DNA from: Cupriavidus pinatubonensis
GTDB taxonomy: Bacteria > Pseudomonadota > Gammaproteobacteria > Burkholderiales > Burkholderiaceae
Reading direction: 5' to 3'
Assembly: GCF_019602855.1 (NCBI RefSeq)
Contig: NZ_CP080766.1
Span: forward strand, 1,736,001-1,800,000
Length of the DNA: 64,000 nucleotides
A program made the translations under genes and the position numbers. The stretch's first letter is position 1, and the number at the start of each line of letters is the position of its first letter. Shown here piece by piece: positions 9,899 through 18,581 of this stretch. The notes below the pieces were generated by a model, which saw only the letters and a list, made by a program, of their open reading frames with translations, did not search any database and had not been told where the DNA came from.

Positions 9899-11254
9899 TC
9901 ATGCGCGCTTCTGCATCGCTGGCGCACCAAGCAAATCGTCGATGCTGACTTGCAGGCCGTCTTGCCAGCCCGGAGCCGGGGAGCGTAGTTCAAGGGAAGA
10001 ACCCGCGCCGCGTACAATCGCTTCGACGATAGCAAGGCCAAGTCCGCTGCCCTTGGCTGCGGTCGCTCCGCGCTCGAACGGCTTTGTCAGACGTTTAAGT
10101 TCATCGTGCGGCAGCACCGGTCCGTGATTCCTCACTGTGAGCGAACCGGTGGCCAATAGCGAAATCTCCACAGGTTGCCCATGTGAGCCGTGCTTCTGTG
10201 CATTCTCGACCAGATTGCGCACGACGATGGCAAATGCGTCCTGATCGATCCACGACGGAACAGGCTGGTCGGGCAGGTCAAGCTGGATCGGGTTCGCAGA
10301 GGCCACGCGTCGGAAATCCTCGATGACAAGTTCAAGCACCGGCCGGAGATCCTGCGGCGCATCGCCGAGCACGCGTCCATTTTCCGCCTTCGCGAGTTGC
10401 ATCAGCCTTTCGCTGACCCGCGACAGGGTGTGCAAGGACCGTTCGACGTTCTGCACGCGCTCCCGCATGGCGGCGGAAGGCATTTCGTCCATGAGACGTT
10501 GCGTCTGTGCGAGGGCCGCGGCAATCGGCGTGCGCAACTCGTGTGCGCTGTTGGCGGTGAAGCTGCGCTCGGCGGCCAGCGCGCGATCCAGCCGGGCCAT
10601 CAGGTCATTGACTGCGTCGGCAATCGGCGCGATTTCCGTCGGTAACTCCTTCTTTGCGAGCGGCGTCAGATCGTTCTGACCGCGCGCGGCAATGCTGCCG
10701 CAGAAGCGTCGGATTGGCCGCAGCCCGGTCCGGACAATCAGCCAGATTCCACACAGGCCCACCGGTAGAAACAGGATGAGGACCTTGGCGACCGCGAGCG
10801 CGGCTTCCATCACGGCATGCCGGCGCGTGGCGAGCGGCTCGGCGATCATCAGAGAGACCGTGCCCTGTAAGCCCGGCTCGGCGTAAATCCGGTGCGACGG
10901 CGTAGAAGTGAAGCCGGCCTTCAGGCCAGGCGGGAAGATGGCCAAAGTGGCGTCGTGCGATCGCAGCAGCAGTCTGCCCTTGTCGTCGCGGACCGCGTAG
11001 GTCAGCAATTCGTCGTGCGGGCGAACGGCTGCGATACGGCGGCTGCTATCCTCATCATCATCCGCATCCCGCCCGACGATGTCCATGATGGCGAGCGGCA
11101 ACAGGCGCTGCGCGGTCTCCTGCAACGCACTGTCCGACATCCGATCGACCTCGCGACGCAGTACGTAGAAAGAAGCCGCCGTCGCGGCCAGCGACAGCAC
11201 GGCGAGCCCTGCAACCAGCGCTGCCGCGAGTCGACCTTGCAGGCTGCGCAGCAT
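9899..11254 (-). CDS. Sensor histidine kinase (QseC-like class)
   Basis: The protein has 451 residues. TM1 (8-31) and TM2 (151-174) flank a periplasmic sensor of about 120 residues with an acidic patch DADDDED near 63-69. The linker is followed by the H-box SAHELRTP with phospho-accepting His238, an N-box NLVENAQKHG and the ATP-lid GSGLGLAIVEAI. The start at 11254 lies 2 bp after the regulator stop; longer open frames upstream overlap the regulator and are not needed. It should phosphorylate the adjacent regulator. The acidic patch could bind a metal cation, but the signal is an inference only. Confidence 0.9.
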   Translation of the reverse strand: MLRSLQGRLAAALVAGLAVLSLAATAASFYVLRREVDRMSDSALQETAQRLLPLAIMDIVGRDADDDEDSSRRIAAVRPHDELLTYAVRDDKGRLLLRSHDATLAIFPPGLKAGFTSTPSHRIYAEPGLQGTVSLMIAEPLATRRHAVMEAALAVAKVLILFLPVGLCGIWLIVRTGLRPIRRFCGSIAARGQNDLTPLAKKELPTEIAPIADAVNDLMARLDRALAAERSFTANSAHELRTPIAAALAQTQRLMDEMPSAAMRERVQNVERSLHTLSRVSERLMQLAKAENGRVLGDAPQDLRPVLELVIEDFRRVASANPIQLDLPDQPVPSWIDQDAFAIVVRNLVENAQKHGSHGQPVEISLLATGSLTVRNHGPVLPHDELKRLTKPFERGATAAKGSGLGLAIVEAIVRGAGSSLELRSPAPGWQDGLQVSIDDLLGAPAMQKRA

Positions 11255-11256
11255 GG

Positions 11257-11916
11257 TCAGTCCCGCTTGAGCCGATAGCCGAGCCCACGCAATGTCTCGA
11301 TGACATCGGCACCAAGCTTCTTGCGTAGCCGGCTCATGTGTACCTCGATGGTGTTGCTGCCAATCTCCTCGTTGAAGGAATAAAGGCGATCCTCCAGCCG
11401 GCTCCTTGACACGATCATCCCCGGACGCTGAATCAGGGCTTCGAGAAGTGCCCATTCACTGGCCGTCAGGTCAACGTGCGCGTCCCCGCGCATCACGCTG
11501 CGCCCCGCCGTATCGATATGCAGTTCGCCGAGTGTGACCAGGGGATTGGGATTGCCCGAATACCGGCGTGACACCGCGCTCACCCGTGCGGAGAGCTCCG
11601 AGAGGTCGAACGGCTTAACGAGATAGTCATCCGCGCCGGCGTTCAGGCCAGCGATGCGGTTTGATACCTGATCGAGCGCAGTCAAGATGATGACCGGCAC
11701 GGTCGAACCACCCGAGCGAATCTCTCGCAGGAAATCGAGCCCCCTACCGTCGGGAAGCAGCAGATCGAGCAGGATCAGGTCGTAGTTAGCGGCCGCAAGG
11801 TGTCGGCGCGCATCGGCGATGCTGGCCACGAAGTCGGTCGGATGTCCGTCTTTCTCGATCTGGTCGCGGACAGCCTCCCCGAGCCAAGGTTCATCTTCGA
11901 TGAGAAGGACTCTCAT
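11257..11916 (-). CDS. OmpR-family response regulator
   Basis: This 219-residue regulator has a receiver domain with phospho-acceptor Asp51 (LILLDLLLPDGRG), a Thr79 switch and Lys101 in DDYLVKPF. A winged-helix DNA-binding domain follows, with the usual RLEDRLYSF and NTIEVHMSRLRKKLG recognition-helix region. The ATG at 11916 has a strong AAGGAG. It is the first gene of a regulator-kinase operon and is divergent from the PepSY/flavin operon across a 143-bp gap. That arrangement suggests it controls those genes and its own expression. Confidence 0.92.
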   Translation of the reverse strand: MRVLLIEDEPWLGEAVRDQIEKDGHPTDFVASIADARRHLAAANYDLILLDLLLPDGRGLDFLREIRSGGSTVPVIILTALDQVSNRIAGLNAGADDYLVKPFDLSELSARVSAVSRRYSGNPNPLVTLGELHIDTAGRSVMRGDAHVDLTASEWALLEALIQRPGMIVSRSRLEDRLYSFNEEIGSNTIEVHMSRLRKKLGADVIETLRGLGYRLKRD

Positions 11917-12059
11917 TAAGAGCTCCTTGATAGGTGTGTCGCGTGACTTTGGCACGCGAACCTGTCACCAACATGAAGAAAATTTCTTGTGTCCGCAAGC
12001 TTGGCTTCAGGTTTCAGGTGCATTGTGGAGTCCAGGGATGCGAACGGGAGATGTTAGTC

Positions 12060-12473
12060 ATGAAACACCTGCGAATAGCCAGAGGCTTGGCGCTCACGAT
12101 GGTCGCACTTGTCGGCGCTGCCGGCATCCATCCCGCACTGGCGCACGACAACGACGATTGCGAGGCGCCTGTGAATGCCTGGAAGCCGCGAGACGCGGTC
12201 CGGACGGTGGCGCGGCAAAAAGGCTGGCAGATCGACAGGCTCAGGATTGACGACGGTTGCTATGAGGTCAAGGGGCATGATGCCGAAGGCCGCCGTTTCA
12301 AGGCAAAACTTGATCCGGTCACCCTTGACGTCGTCCGTATAAAGCTTGAAGACGCCGACCACGGCGGGGCACGCGGACAACGGCCGGACGCGAATGCTGG
12401 CAAGCCACCGGCTGACGCACCCCCCGAAGGCTTAATGAAGCCAGGCACGAAGCCCCAGGTCCAGATCCGCTGA
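12060..12473 (+). CDS. Small secreted PepSY-domain protein
   Basis: A 137-residue protein with a signal peptide ending near HPALA, then one PepSY-like domain (WKPRDAVRTVARQKGW ... DGCYEVKGHDAEGRRFKAKLDP ... DVVRIKLED) and a Pro/Gly-rich tail. PepSY domains are small periplasmic modules often found beside redox or regulatory systems. The ATG at 12060 is preceded by GGGAG at a good distance; the open frame to 11934 is probably untranslated. It is the first gene of the flavin operon and lies opposite the two-component system, so it may modulate the kinase or the reductase. That role is inference. Confidence 0.8.
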   Translation: MKHLRIARGLALTMVALVGAAGIHPALAHDNDDCEAPVNAWKPRDAVRTVARQKGWQIDRLRIDDGCYEVKGHDAEGRRFKAKLDPVTLDVVRIKLEDADHGGARGQRPDANAGKPPADAPPEGLMKPGTKPQVQIR

Positions 12474-12585
12474 CTCCCTATTGCCGACGCACCGCGTACC
12501 TCATCGGCATTGTCCCTGCTGAAGCAGCGGCAGGCCAATGCGATGAGTGCGATGCCCCCCTTTTGTCCAAATCAGGAGAATCCAG

Positions 12586-13053
12586 ATGAAACACGCCTTC
12601 CCGATCGCCGTGCTTGCCGGCGCGCTTGCCGCGCCTTCACTGGCATCCGCGCGCCAGGTCTTGTTCGAAACGCAACTGTCGAGCTATGGGGGAGATGGCG
12701 CGTACGTTGCCATGTATGTCACCGATCGCGCCGGACGGTATCAGGGCACGCTGTGGGTGGCAGGGCAAAAAGCCAAGTACTACCGGCACCTGCGCGACTG
12801 GTATCGCGCCACGGGCGGCACCGCAAAGGTGGACGGCATCACCGGCGCCAGCGTCGGCGCCGGCAAGACGCTGCGAGCGACTCTGGATCTGTCCGACGCG
12901 CTGATCGATGCCGGATATGAGGTCCACATCGACACGGCGGTCGAGGACATGAAGGAGTACCCGTCCGAGGTCGTCGTGCCGCTGACCTCCTCGGGCGCGA
13001 ACAAGACATTCAAGGGGAGTGGCAATGTGAAGTCGTTCCGCTATTCACTGTAA
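12586..13053 (+). CDS. DUF2271 periplasmic protein, predicted covalent FMN carrier
   Basis: A 155-residue protein with a signal peptide (cleavage near SLASA, residue 21) and a DUF2271-type fold. Residues 83-89 read DGITGAS, matching the Dxx(S/T)GA(S/T) pattern that ApbE enzymes modify by attaching FMN through a phosphoester. Ser89 would be the carrier residue. An apbE gene lies two genes downstream, which supports this. It would act as a one-electron carrier in the periplasm. AGGAG precedes the ATG at 12586, and the membrane reductase starts 25 bp after the stop. The DUF2271 assignment is from memory of the family; the motif is directly visible. Confidence 0.8.
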   Translation: MKHAFPIAVLAGALAAPSLASARQVLFETQLSSYGGDGAYVAMYVTDRAGRYQGTLWVAGQKAKYYRHLRDWYRATGGTAKVDGITGASVGAGKTLRATLDLSDALIDAGYEVHIDTAVEDMKEYPSEVVVPLTSSGANKTFKGSGNVKSFRYSL

Positions 13054-13078
13054 CCAGGGGCAGGCGAGAAGGTGACCG

Positions 13079-15289
13079 ATGTTACGCAAGCTCCATTCAA
13101 TCCCCGGTCTCATTGCTGCATTGCTGATGACGATCGTCGCCTTGGCAGGCGCCGCGCTTTCGGTGAATCCGGCACTTGAGCAGGCAAGTGCCGTTCGCCC
13201 GAGCCTCGCTCCTCTTAGCGTTGCAACGCTAGCCAGCCGCGTGAGCGCCGCGACGCCCGACATCGAAACTCTCACACGTCGGCCGTCAGGGGTGATCATC
13301 GCGCACTACCAGGCCGGGGGCCAACAGCGTGCATCGATCATCGATCCCGCTACTGGCAAGGCTATCGGCGACTATCGCCCCTCGGCTGTCGAGCGTTGGC
13401 TGAAGAACCTGCACCGCAAGCTCTTTCTTGGCGACGCTGGCCGGATCGCAACCGGTGCGACTGCTGCCCTCATGCTGTTCGCAGCGTTGTCCGGGCTTGT
13501 ATTGCTCGCACGCCGGATGGGCGGGTGGTCGCGTATTTTGGCCCCGATCCGGGGTGACGGGTTGCAGCGGTTGCATAACGAAACTGCGCGCGCTGCGCTT
13601 GCCGGCCTCACGCTGTCGGCGATAACCGGGGTCTTCATGTCGTTGACGACGTTCGGCGTGATTCCCGAAGGCGGCGCGCAGGAACCCGTCCTCAGCGTTC
13701 CGGCAATCACCACACCCCCGATGCCGTTGCGGCAGATGCCCGCACTGGCAATAGATGTCTCCAGTCTGCGCCAGCTGACGTTTGCCAACGCGGCCGACCC
13801 AACCAGCCTCATCGAGGTGAATACGACGGATGGCATCGGTTATGTCGATCCATCGTCAGGCAGATGGCTTGCCTTTCAGCCGGCCGACGCCTGGCAACGT
13901 GCGCATGGTGTTGTCCGCATGCTGCACACGGGCGAAGGGCTATGGTGGCTCGGGCTGATCCTCGGCGCATCGTCGGCGTCGGTGCCGTTGCTGGCCGCAA
14001 CCGGTCTGCTGCTGTGGCTGCGTCGTCGACGGGCCATGCCGAAGCTCGCTGGGAACGTGCCGGCACGCGACGCGGATACCGTGTTGCTGGTGGGCACCGA
14101 GGGCAATAGCACGTGGGGCTTTGCTTCGGCGCTGCATGCAGCGCTGACCCGGGCTGGCCTTCGCGTGCATGTAGCGCCGATGAACGATTTTGCAGCCGGC
14201 TACCGCAGCCTGCGGTATCTGCTGGTCCTGACTGCGACCTACGGTGACGGCGATGCACCGGAGAGCGCTGTGCGATTCCTGCCGAAGCTCGAGCGCCTGA
14301 CGATCCCCGGCGGGGTAGCGTTCGGGGTCTTGGGCTTCGGCGACCGCCAGTTTCCTCATTTTTGCGGCTATGCGCGAACGGTTCATGACGCACTGACCGC
14401 CAGGGGGCTGGAAGCACTGACCGATCCGGGCATGGTTGACCGTCAGTCCGAACCCGAATTCCGGCAGTGGTGTACGGGGCTCGCCGAAAGGCTCGGCGTA
14501 TCGCTCGATATCCGCTATACGCCATTGCTGCCGCCCACGATACCGCTCAAGCTCGTCTCACGTGACGACTATGGTGGGGATCCGGAGGACATGACTTCGG
14601 TGTTGCGCTTCATGCCTGCCGAGGGGGCAAGATCCTGGGCCACCCTGCTACGGCCGCGGCTGCCCCGGTTCGGGACGGGGGATCTGCTCGGCGTCGTGCC
14701 ACCGGGTGCTACCTCGCCCCGGTACTACTCGCTCGCGAGCGCGACAGCGGACGGCCTGGCCGAGATCTGCGTGCGGCGTCATCCGAACGGCGTGTGCTCC
14801 AGGTATCTCACAGGCCTGCAGCCAGGCGACACGATTAAGGCATTCATGCGGCCGCACGCGAGCTTTCGGCCGGGCGCGGGAAACGCTCCTTTAATCCTGA
14901 TCGGGGCCGGTACCGGGATTGGTCCGCTGATCGGCTTCATCCGGCACAACGGGGCCCGCCGTCCGATGCACCTGTATTTTGGTGCGCGCAATGCTGACGA
15001 TGGTTTCCTGTACCGCGACGAACTCAGGGACCTGGTAGCCGACCGGCGGCTGCAGGCACTCACGACTGCCTTCTCACGCTCCGGTAGTCGGAGTTATGTG
15101 CAGGACCGCCTTGTCGCCGATGCAGTGAGCCTGCGCACCTTGCTTACTCACGGTGCGCAAATCATGGTGTGCGGTGGCCGAAGGATGGCGGAGGGGGTCG
15201 CACAGGCGTGGGAACGCATTTTGACGGGTACCGGCTTGTCCGTCGCACAACTGAGAGCACAGGGACGTTATGTCGAAGATGTCTATTGA
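13079..15289 (+). CDS. PepSY membrane protein fused to flavodoxin and NADPH-flavin reductase
   Basis: A 736-residue fusion. Four transmembrane helices (about 9-28, 122-145, 171-193, 285-314) carry PepSY-type periplasmic loops. Residues 332-475 form a flavodoxin-like FMN domain (VLLVGTEGN, TATYGDGD, GFGDRQFPHFCG). The rest is a ferredoxin-NADP reductase module with FAD motif RYYSLAS (548-554), nucleotide motif GAGTGIGP (609-616) and a CysJ-like C-terminus YVEDVY. Electrons would flow from NADPH through FAD and FMN across the membrane to the DUF2271 flavoprotein or iron/siderophore substrates. The gene overlaps apbE by 20 bp. Confidence 0.9.
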   Translation: MLRKLHSIPGLIAALLMTIVALAGAALSVNPALEQASAVRPSLAPLSVATLASRVSAATPDIETLTRRPSGVIIAHYQAGGQQRASIIDPATGKAIGDYRPSAVERWLKNLHRKLFLGDAGRIATGATAALMLFAALSGLVLLARRMGGWSRILAPIRGDGLQRLHNETARAALAGLTLSAITGVFMSLTTFGVIPEGGAQEPVLSVPAITTPPMPLRQMPALAIDVSSLRQLTFANAADPTSLIEVNTTDGIGYVDPSSGRWLAFQPADAWQRAHGVVRMLHTGEGLWWLGLILGASSASVPLLAATGLLLWLRRRRAMPKLAGNVPARDADTVLLVGTEGNSTWGFASALHAALTRAGLRVHVAPMNDFAAGYRSLRYLLVLTATYGDGDAPESAVRFLPKLERLTIPGGVAFGVLGFGDRQFPHFCGYARTVHDALTARGLEALTDPGMVDRQSEPEFRQWCTGLAERLGVSLDIRYTPLLPPTIPLKLVSRDDYGGDPEDMTSVLRFMPAEGARSWATLLRPRLPRFGTGDLLGVVPPGATSPRYYSLASATADGLAEICVRRHPNGVCSRYLTGLQPGDTIKAFMRPHASFRPGAGNAPLILIGAGTGIGPLIGFIRHNGARRPMHLYFGARNADDGFLYRDELRDLVADRRLQALTTAFSRSGSRSYVQDRLVADAVSLRTLLTHGAQIMVCGGRRMAEGVAQAWERILTGTGLSVAQLRAQGRYVEDVY

Positions 15290-16253
15290 GGGGGCGCCTG
15301 ACCTGCAGCTCAAGCGCTTCCGGGTGACCGGCGCGACGATGGGCACGCGGTACTCTGCGACGTTCCACGCGTCCCCGGAGACCGATGAAAGCGAACTTGC
15401 TGCGGAGCTTGCTGCTGCCGTAGGCGCGGTTGACGAGCAGATGTCGAACTGGAAGGACAGTTCCGACCTGTCTCGCCTGAATCGCGCCGAGCCGAACTGC
15501 TGGGTGCAGGTCTCCGGCAATCTCGCGGCTTTGCTCGTGCGTGCGCTGGAGATCGGCCGTGACACCCACAATGCCTTCAACATCGGCGTCGGTGACCTGG
15601 TCGGCATGTGGGGCTTTGGGCCATCGGGGGAACAGCGTGCACATCGTCCGGGCGGAGTGGGCACGTCGCGGGCAAGCCCGTGCCCGCCTGTGAGCGATCT
15701 GATCGACGTGGACGTGCAACAGTGCCGGGTGCGCAAGCGGGAACCCGTTGCGCTTGATCTGTGCGGCATTGCAAAGGGATTCGGCGTCGACGAACTCGCG
15801 CGCGTGTTGAGCGAGCACGGGATCGGCTCATGGCTTGTCGGCATCGACGGTGAAATGCGCGCGCGCGGAAGCAAACCGGACGGGCCGCCGTGGGCGATCG
15901 CGCTTGAGGCCCCGGATTACGACCGACACGCAGCAATGGCCGTGATCGAACTGAGTAACGCCGCCATCGCGACGTCCGGCGACTACCGCCACTGGGCTGA
16001 CATCGATGGTGCACGCGTCTCGCACACAATGGATCCCCGAACTGGCGCGCCACTGTGCGGGTCCGTTGCGTCCGTGACGGTACTTGCCCCGACATGCGCG
16101 GACGCGGACGCCTACGCAACAGCCTTGCTGGTGCTCGGCTTGCAGGCGGGGCGAGACTATGCGCATTGCCGGCGCCTCGACGCACTCTTCATCGTACGCG
16201 ACGGCGATGCGCTGCGTGCGATCGGGACTGGCTGCTTTGCCAATGTGCAATAG
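15270..16253 (+). CDS. apbE: FAD:protein FMN transferase (ApbE family)
   Basis: A 327-residue ApbE-type enzyme. Family motifs are GATMGTRYS near the N-terminus, DEQMSNWKDSSDLSRLNR, the substrate loop DLCGIAKGFGVDELA and SHTMDPRTGAP, then the metal-binding region DADAYATAL. The enzyme hydrolyses FAD and transfers FMN to a Thr or Ser of a carrier protein. No signal peptide or lipobox is evident at the chosen start, which overlaps the reductase gene, so whether it acts inside or outside the membrane is unclear. DLGG is the commoner form of the loop; here it is DLCG. The likely substrate is the DUF2271 protein of the same operon. Confidence 0.9.
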   Translation: MSKMSIEGAPDLQLKRFRVTGATMGTRYSATFHASPETDESELAAELAAAVGAVDEQMSNWKDSSDLSRLNRAEPNCWVQVSGNLAALLVRALEIGRDTHNAFNIGVGDLVGMWGFGPSGEQRAHRPGGVGTSRASPCPPVSDLIDVDVQQCRVRKREPVALDLCGIAKGFGVDELARVLSEHGIGSWLVGIDGEMRARGSKPDGPPWAIALEAPDYDRHAAMAVIELSNAAIATSGDYRHWADIDGARVSHTMDPRTGAPLCGSVASVTVLAPTCADADAYATALLVLGLQAGRDYAHCRRLDALFIVRDGDALRAIGTGCFANVQ

Positions 16254-16473
16254 GACCTTGGCCAATTCTTGCTACCGGTATGAGCTTTAGCCATGCACCC
16301 AGCGCGGCGCTGTCTTCCGTGACGGCATTCCGATTATGGACATCATCCAGACCTGGCTCGACGTCTCGGCTCACCGCCACGCGGCGCCGAGTCGCTCAAC
16401 CGAAACACGGACGCCGGCGCTGCCATGCAAGGCATTCTTGTGCCATCGCAATTTGAGCGAGCAAGTTCCTGCG

Positions 16474-16839
16474 TTACGCGCGTTCTTGGACTTCGGTTGC
16501 CTCCGCCCATGGGTCGTCACTGTGAAGCAGCGCAAAATCATCGGGGAACAGCTCGCGAAAGGGCGGGGGATATTGAAATGCCCGCATCGATTCGAGTTTC
16601 CGCTGGTCGGTTACGACAAACACCTCAATGAGACGTCGTTGCCCGATGTAGTCCCGAGCATGAACGTAGTAGTACCCGACGTCCTGCCAGACTAACGATT
16701 CAGCAATGTAGGGCCCGACGATTCCCGGGATTAGGCTGAAGGCCTTGAACTGCTCCAACGCCTGGTTGACATACTCGGCTTCGGATAACTCAGGTCCCAT
16801 GGCCGCTGCCGTGAGCCTCAGACGTGGGGCTTTCGTCAT
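16474..16839 (-). CDS. Hypothetical protein near the right end of the island
   Basis: About 121 residues with protein-like composition: an N-terminal half with PELSEAEYVNQALEQFKAF, then an aromatic-rich stretch DVGYYYVHARDY and an acidic C-terminus. No signal peptide, membrane helix or family motif is recognised. No clear ribosome binding site marks the start; a GTG at 16860 would add seven residues. It faces the apbE gene. I do not recognise its function. Confidence 0.5.
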   Translation of the reverse strand: MTKAPRLRLTAAAMGPELSEAEYVNQALEQFKAFSLIPGIVGPYIAESLVWQDVGYYYVHARDYIGQRRLIEVFVVTDQRKLESMRAFQYPPPFRELFPDDFALLHSDDPWAEATEVQERA

Positions 16840-17003
16840 ATCGTGATGTATGTAAGGCACCGTCGGAAAACAGCCTTCATTATTACGGCGGCACCCTGAC
16901 GTGGCGAGCCCGCATGCCCATGCGATGGGTTCTATGGCTCGAAGGGCTGCAGCTAAGCCTAACGGCCCTTTGACCTAGGCCGCCTCTACGGCTGCTCCCA
17001 CGT

Positions 17004-17179
17004 GCGTACGGTCAGTCGTCGCGCCAGTGGTGCCATTCGCGGCGCTGCGCTTGCCATGCGTGCTCCTGGCGCTCGCGCCATTCATGTTCTTGATGTTCCC
17101 GCCATTCATGTTCGCGCCACGCGCGAGCGCGCCAATCTTCGTAGTAGCCTGGTGAGAGCACGACAGGTTGGCGCTGGAT
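17004..17179 (+). repeat. Right copy of 176-bp direct repeat
   Basis: This segment matches 1484-1659 with two mismatches. Here it is the 3' half of an intact gene on the minus strand. Confidence 0.92.
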
Positions 17180-17347
17180 CACCACAGGAGCCGGCTCCTC
17201 ATAGACAGGAACAGGGGCATACACCGGCGCAGCGACGTAGGGAACTGGGATACCCACTCCCACATCCACGTTGACACGAGCTTGTGCGCCAGCCGAAGTA
17301 AAGGCAGCCACGCCCGCCAGAAGCACCAACGACAGAACTTTTCTCAT
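17012..17347 (-). CDS. Exported His/Trp/Arg/Glu-rich small protein
   Basis: A 111-residue protein. It has a clear signal peptide (LSLVLLAGVAAFTSAGAQA), then a Val/Pro/Tyr-rich segment (VPYVAAPVYAPVPVYEEPAP), QPVVLSPGYYEDWRARAW, and a C-terminus made of repeated REHEW, REHQEHEW and RERQEHAW units ending HHWRDD. Proteins of this build are common in Burkholderiales, and their function is not established. The aromatic and charged repeats suggest an envelope or metal-binding role, which is speculation. Its 3' end is duplicated at 1484-1659. Confidence 0.8.
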   Translation of the reverse strand: MRKVLSLVLLAGVAAFTSAGAQARVNVDVGVGIPVPYVAAPVYAPVPVYEEPAPVVIQRQPVVLSPGYYEDWRARAWREHEWREHQEHEWRERQEHAWQAQRREWHHWRDD

Positions 17348-17508
17348 GGAGAGAATCCTTCTACTATGACTTACGTGGATAGAAACCGCTGTTGCGAGGA
17401 TGTTTCCAACGGCACCGGGGTGTCGGCCGCCGTCACAAGCATCCCTCGATTAGTGTTGACGCTTGGGCCGAAGCTGTTTGACGTGCTCGGTAACCGAGCC
17501 TGCGTCCG

Positions 17509-17877
17509 TCACTGCTTCTTGGTGGCCTCAGCGGCGCCGCCGCTAGTGGCCTTGGCTGCGGGAGCCGTTGCGCCCGCCTTCGACTGTTCTGCCGAGGCCT
17601 TGCTGGCTTTCGTCTTTGCTACGCTCTTCTCGTGCTTGGCCTTGCTTACCTTTGCCGTCGCCTTGCCTTCCTTTTCTTGCGCGCCCGCGGCCGGCACGTC
17701 CTTCTTGGCTTCTTCCTTCAGGGCCGGTGCGGCCTTGCTATCGGCCGCCTTGTCTTTGGCGGTTGCGGTTTGTGCGGGGAGGACGCTCGGATGTGCCGAA
17801 GAGGCCGGCGCACCGGTCTGAGCAGCAGCGGTACCAGCGAGAGCGATAGAGGCGATGGCGAGGAGAAGCTTTTTCAC
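17509..17877 (-). CDS. Exported Ala/Lys-rich low-complexity protein
   Basis: A 122-residue protein starting at GTG 17877 with AAGGAAAT upstream. The signal peptide LLLAIASIALAGTAAAQ is followed by a low-complexity chain of Ala, Lys, Ser, Thr and Glu with repeated AK/SKA units (AKVSKAKHEKSVAKTKASKAS). The composition resembles histone H1-like or Lys/Ala-rich envelope proteins and predicts disorder. No enzymatic motif is present. The signal peptide places it in the periplasm, so a DNA-binding role is unlikely. Function unknown. Confidence 0.7.
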   Translation of the reverse strand: MKKLLLAIASIALAGTAAAQTGAPASSAHPSVLPAQTATAKDKAADSKAAPALKEEAKKDVPAAGAQEKEGKATAKVSKAKHEKSVAKTKASKASAEQSKAGATAPAAKATSGGAAEATKKQ

Positions 17878-18581
17878 GGTGACATTTCCTTGGGTTAGGT
17901 GACAGCGCAGCATTGTGCCGTGCTCACTTCCAAGAACGGGGCTGATCTGCACCCTGTTGACCGTTAAGTCGTGACAATCCGTAAGCTTTGCAACCGTTGA
18001 AACAATTTACGAAACGCGGACGAATCGATGCTTGGATTAAGGGCGGCAACTCCGATGCGGAGCAAATCGATTGCTGACGATGAATCGGCAAATTGAAATG
18101 TTGCATTCGCTCTGCCATCACCGGACCGCGGCATGGAACACCTCCAAGACCTCGAACTCGACTCTGAAACCGTGCCCGCAAAAAAGGGTGGCTGCCAAAC
18201 GAAGCACGCTTGTTGAGCGACGCCAGGGCGGGTGGTCGCCGGCGTCCTCGCAGGACCCCAGGCGCTGATCGCGGATGCCATTCGCTACCCCCGTCTCGAA
18301 GAGGTGTTGCCAAAGACCTAGCCAAACAGTTCAAGCATCGCGTCAATGCCCAACGTGGTGCGGCCACCGATTGGCACCTGGCGACCGCCGCTGATCGGAC
18401 ATGCCACTGAGGGCGCGTTAGGCCGGCCGGTGGCGGGCACCAGTGTGTCTTCCAATGTCGCCGTAATCCCGGACCAACCCGTCTGGATTGCCAATCTCCA
18501 GCAACTCCATATGGACGGATTTTCAGATCCGGAAGGCCGCCTTCTTCCTGGCGTTCTTGGGCTTCACTGGAGACGCTCTGC
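17878..18581. other. Gene-poor segment containing a decayed metal exporter gene
   Basis: About 700 bp without an intact gene. The only recognisable content is the CDF remnant at 18133-18300. The remaining sequence keeps long open frames on both strands without family motifs or start signals. Confidence 0.5.
18133..18300 (+). pseudogene. Remnant of a cation diffusion facilitator gene
   Basis: An ATG at 18133 opens a CDF-like N-terminus (MEHLQDLELDSETVPAKK). After a frameshift the sequence reads AAKRSTLV, matching the intact CDF protein (AARRSTLV). After another shift it reads VVAGVLAGPQALIADAIR, matching VAAGIFAGSQALVADAIH. Similarity ends just after this point, so only the first 50 or so codons survive. 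It is a relic of a paralogue or of an earlier copy of the exporter at 8666-9577. Confidence 0.65.

Noticed and set aside
9574..9948. A 124-codon open frame after the CDF gene
   Set aside because: Partly hydrophobic but no ribosome binding site, and it overlaps the kinase 3' end; no family.
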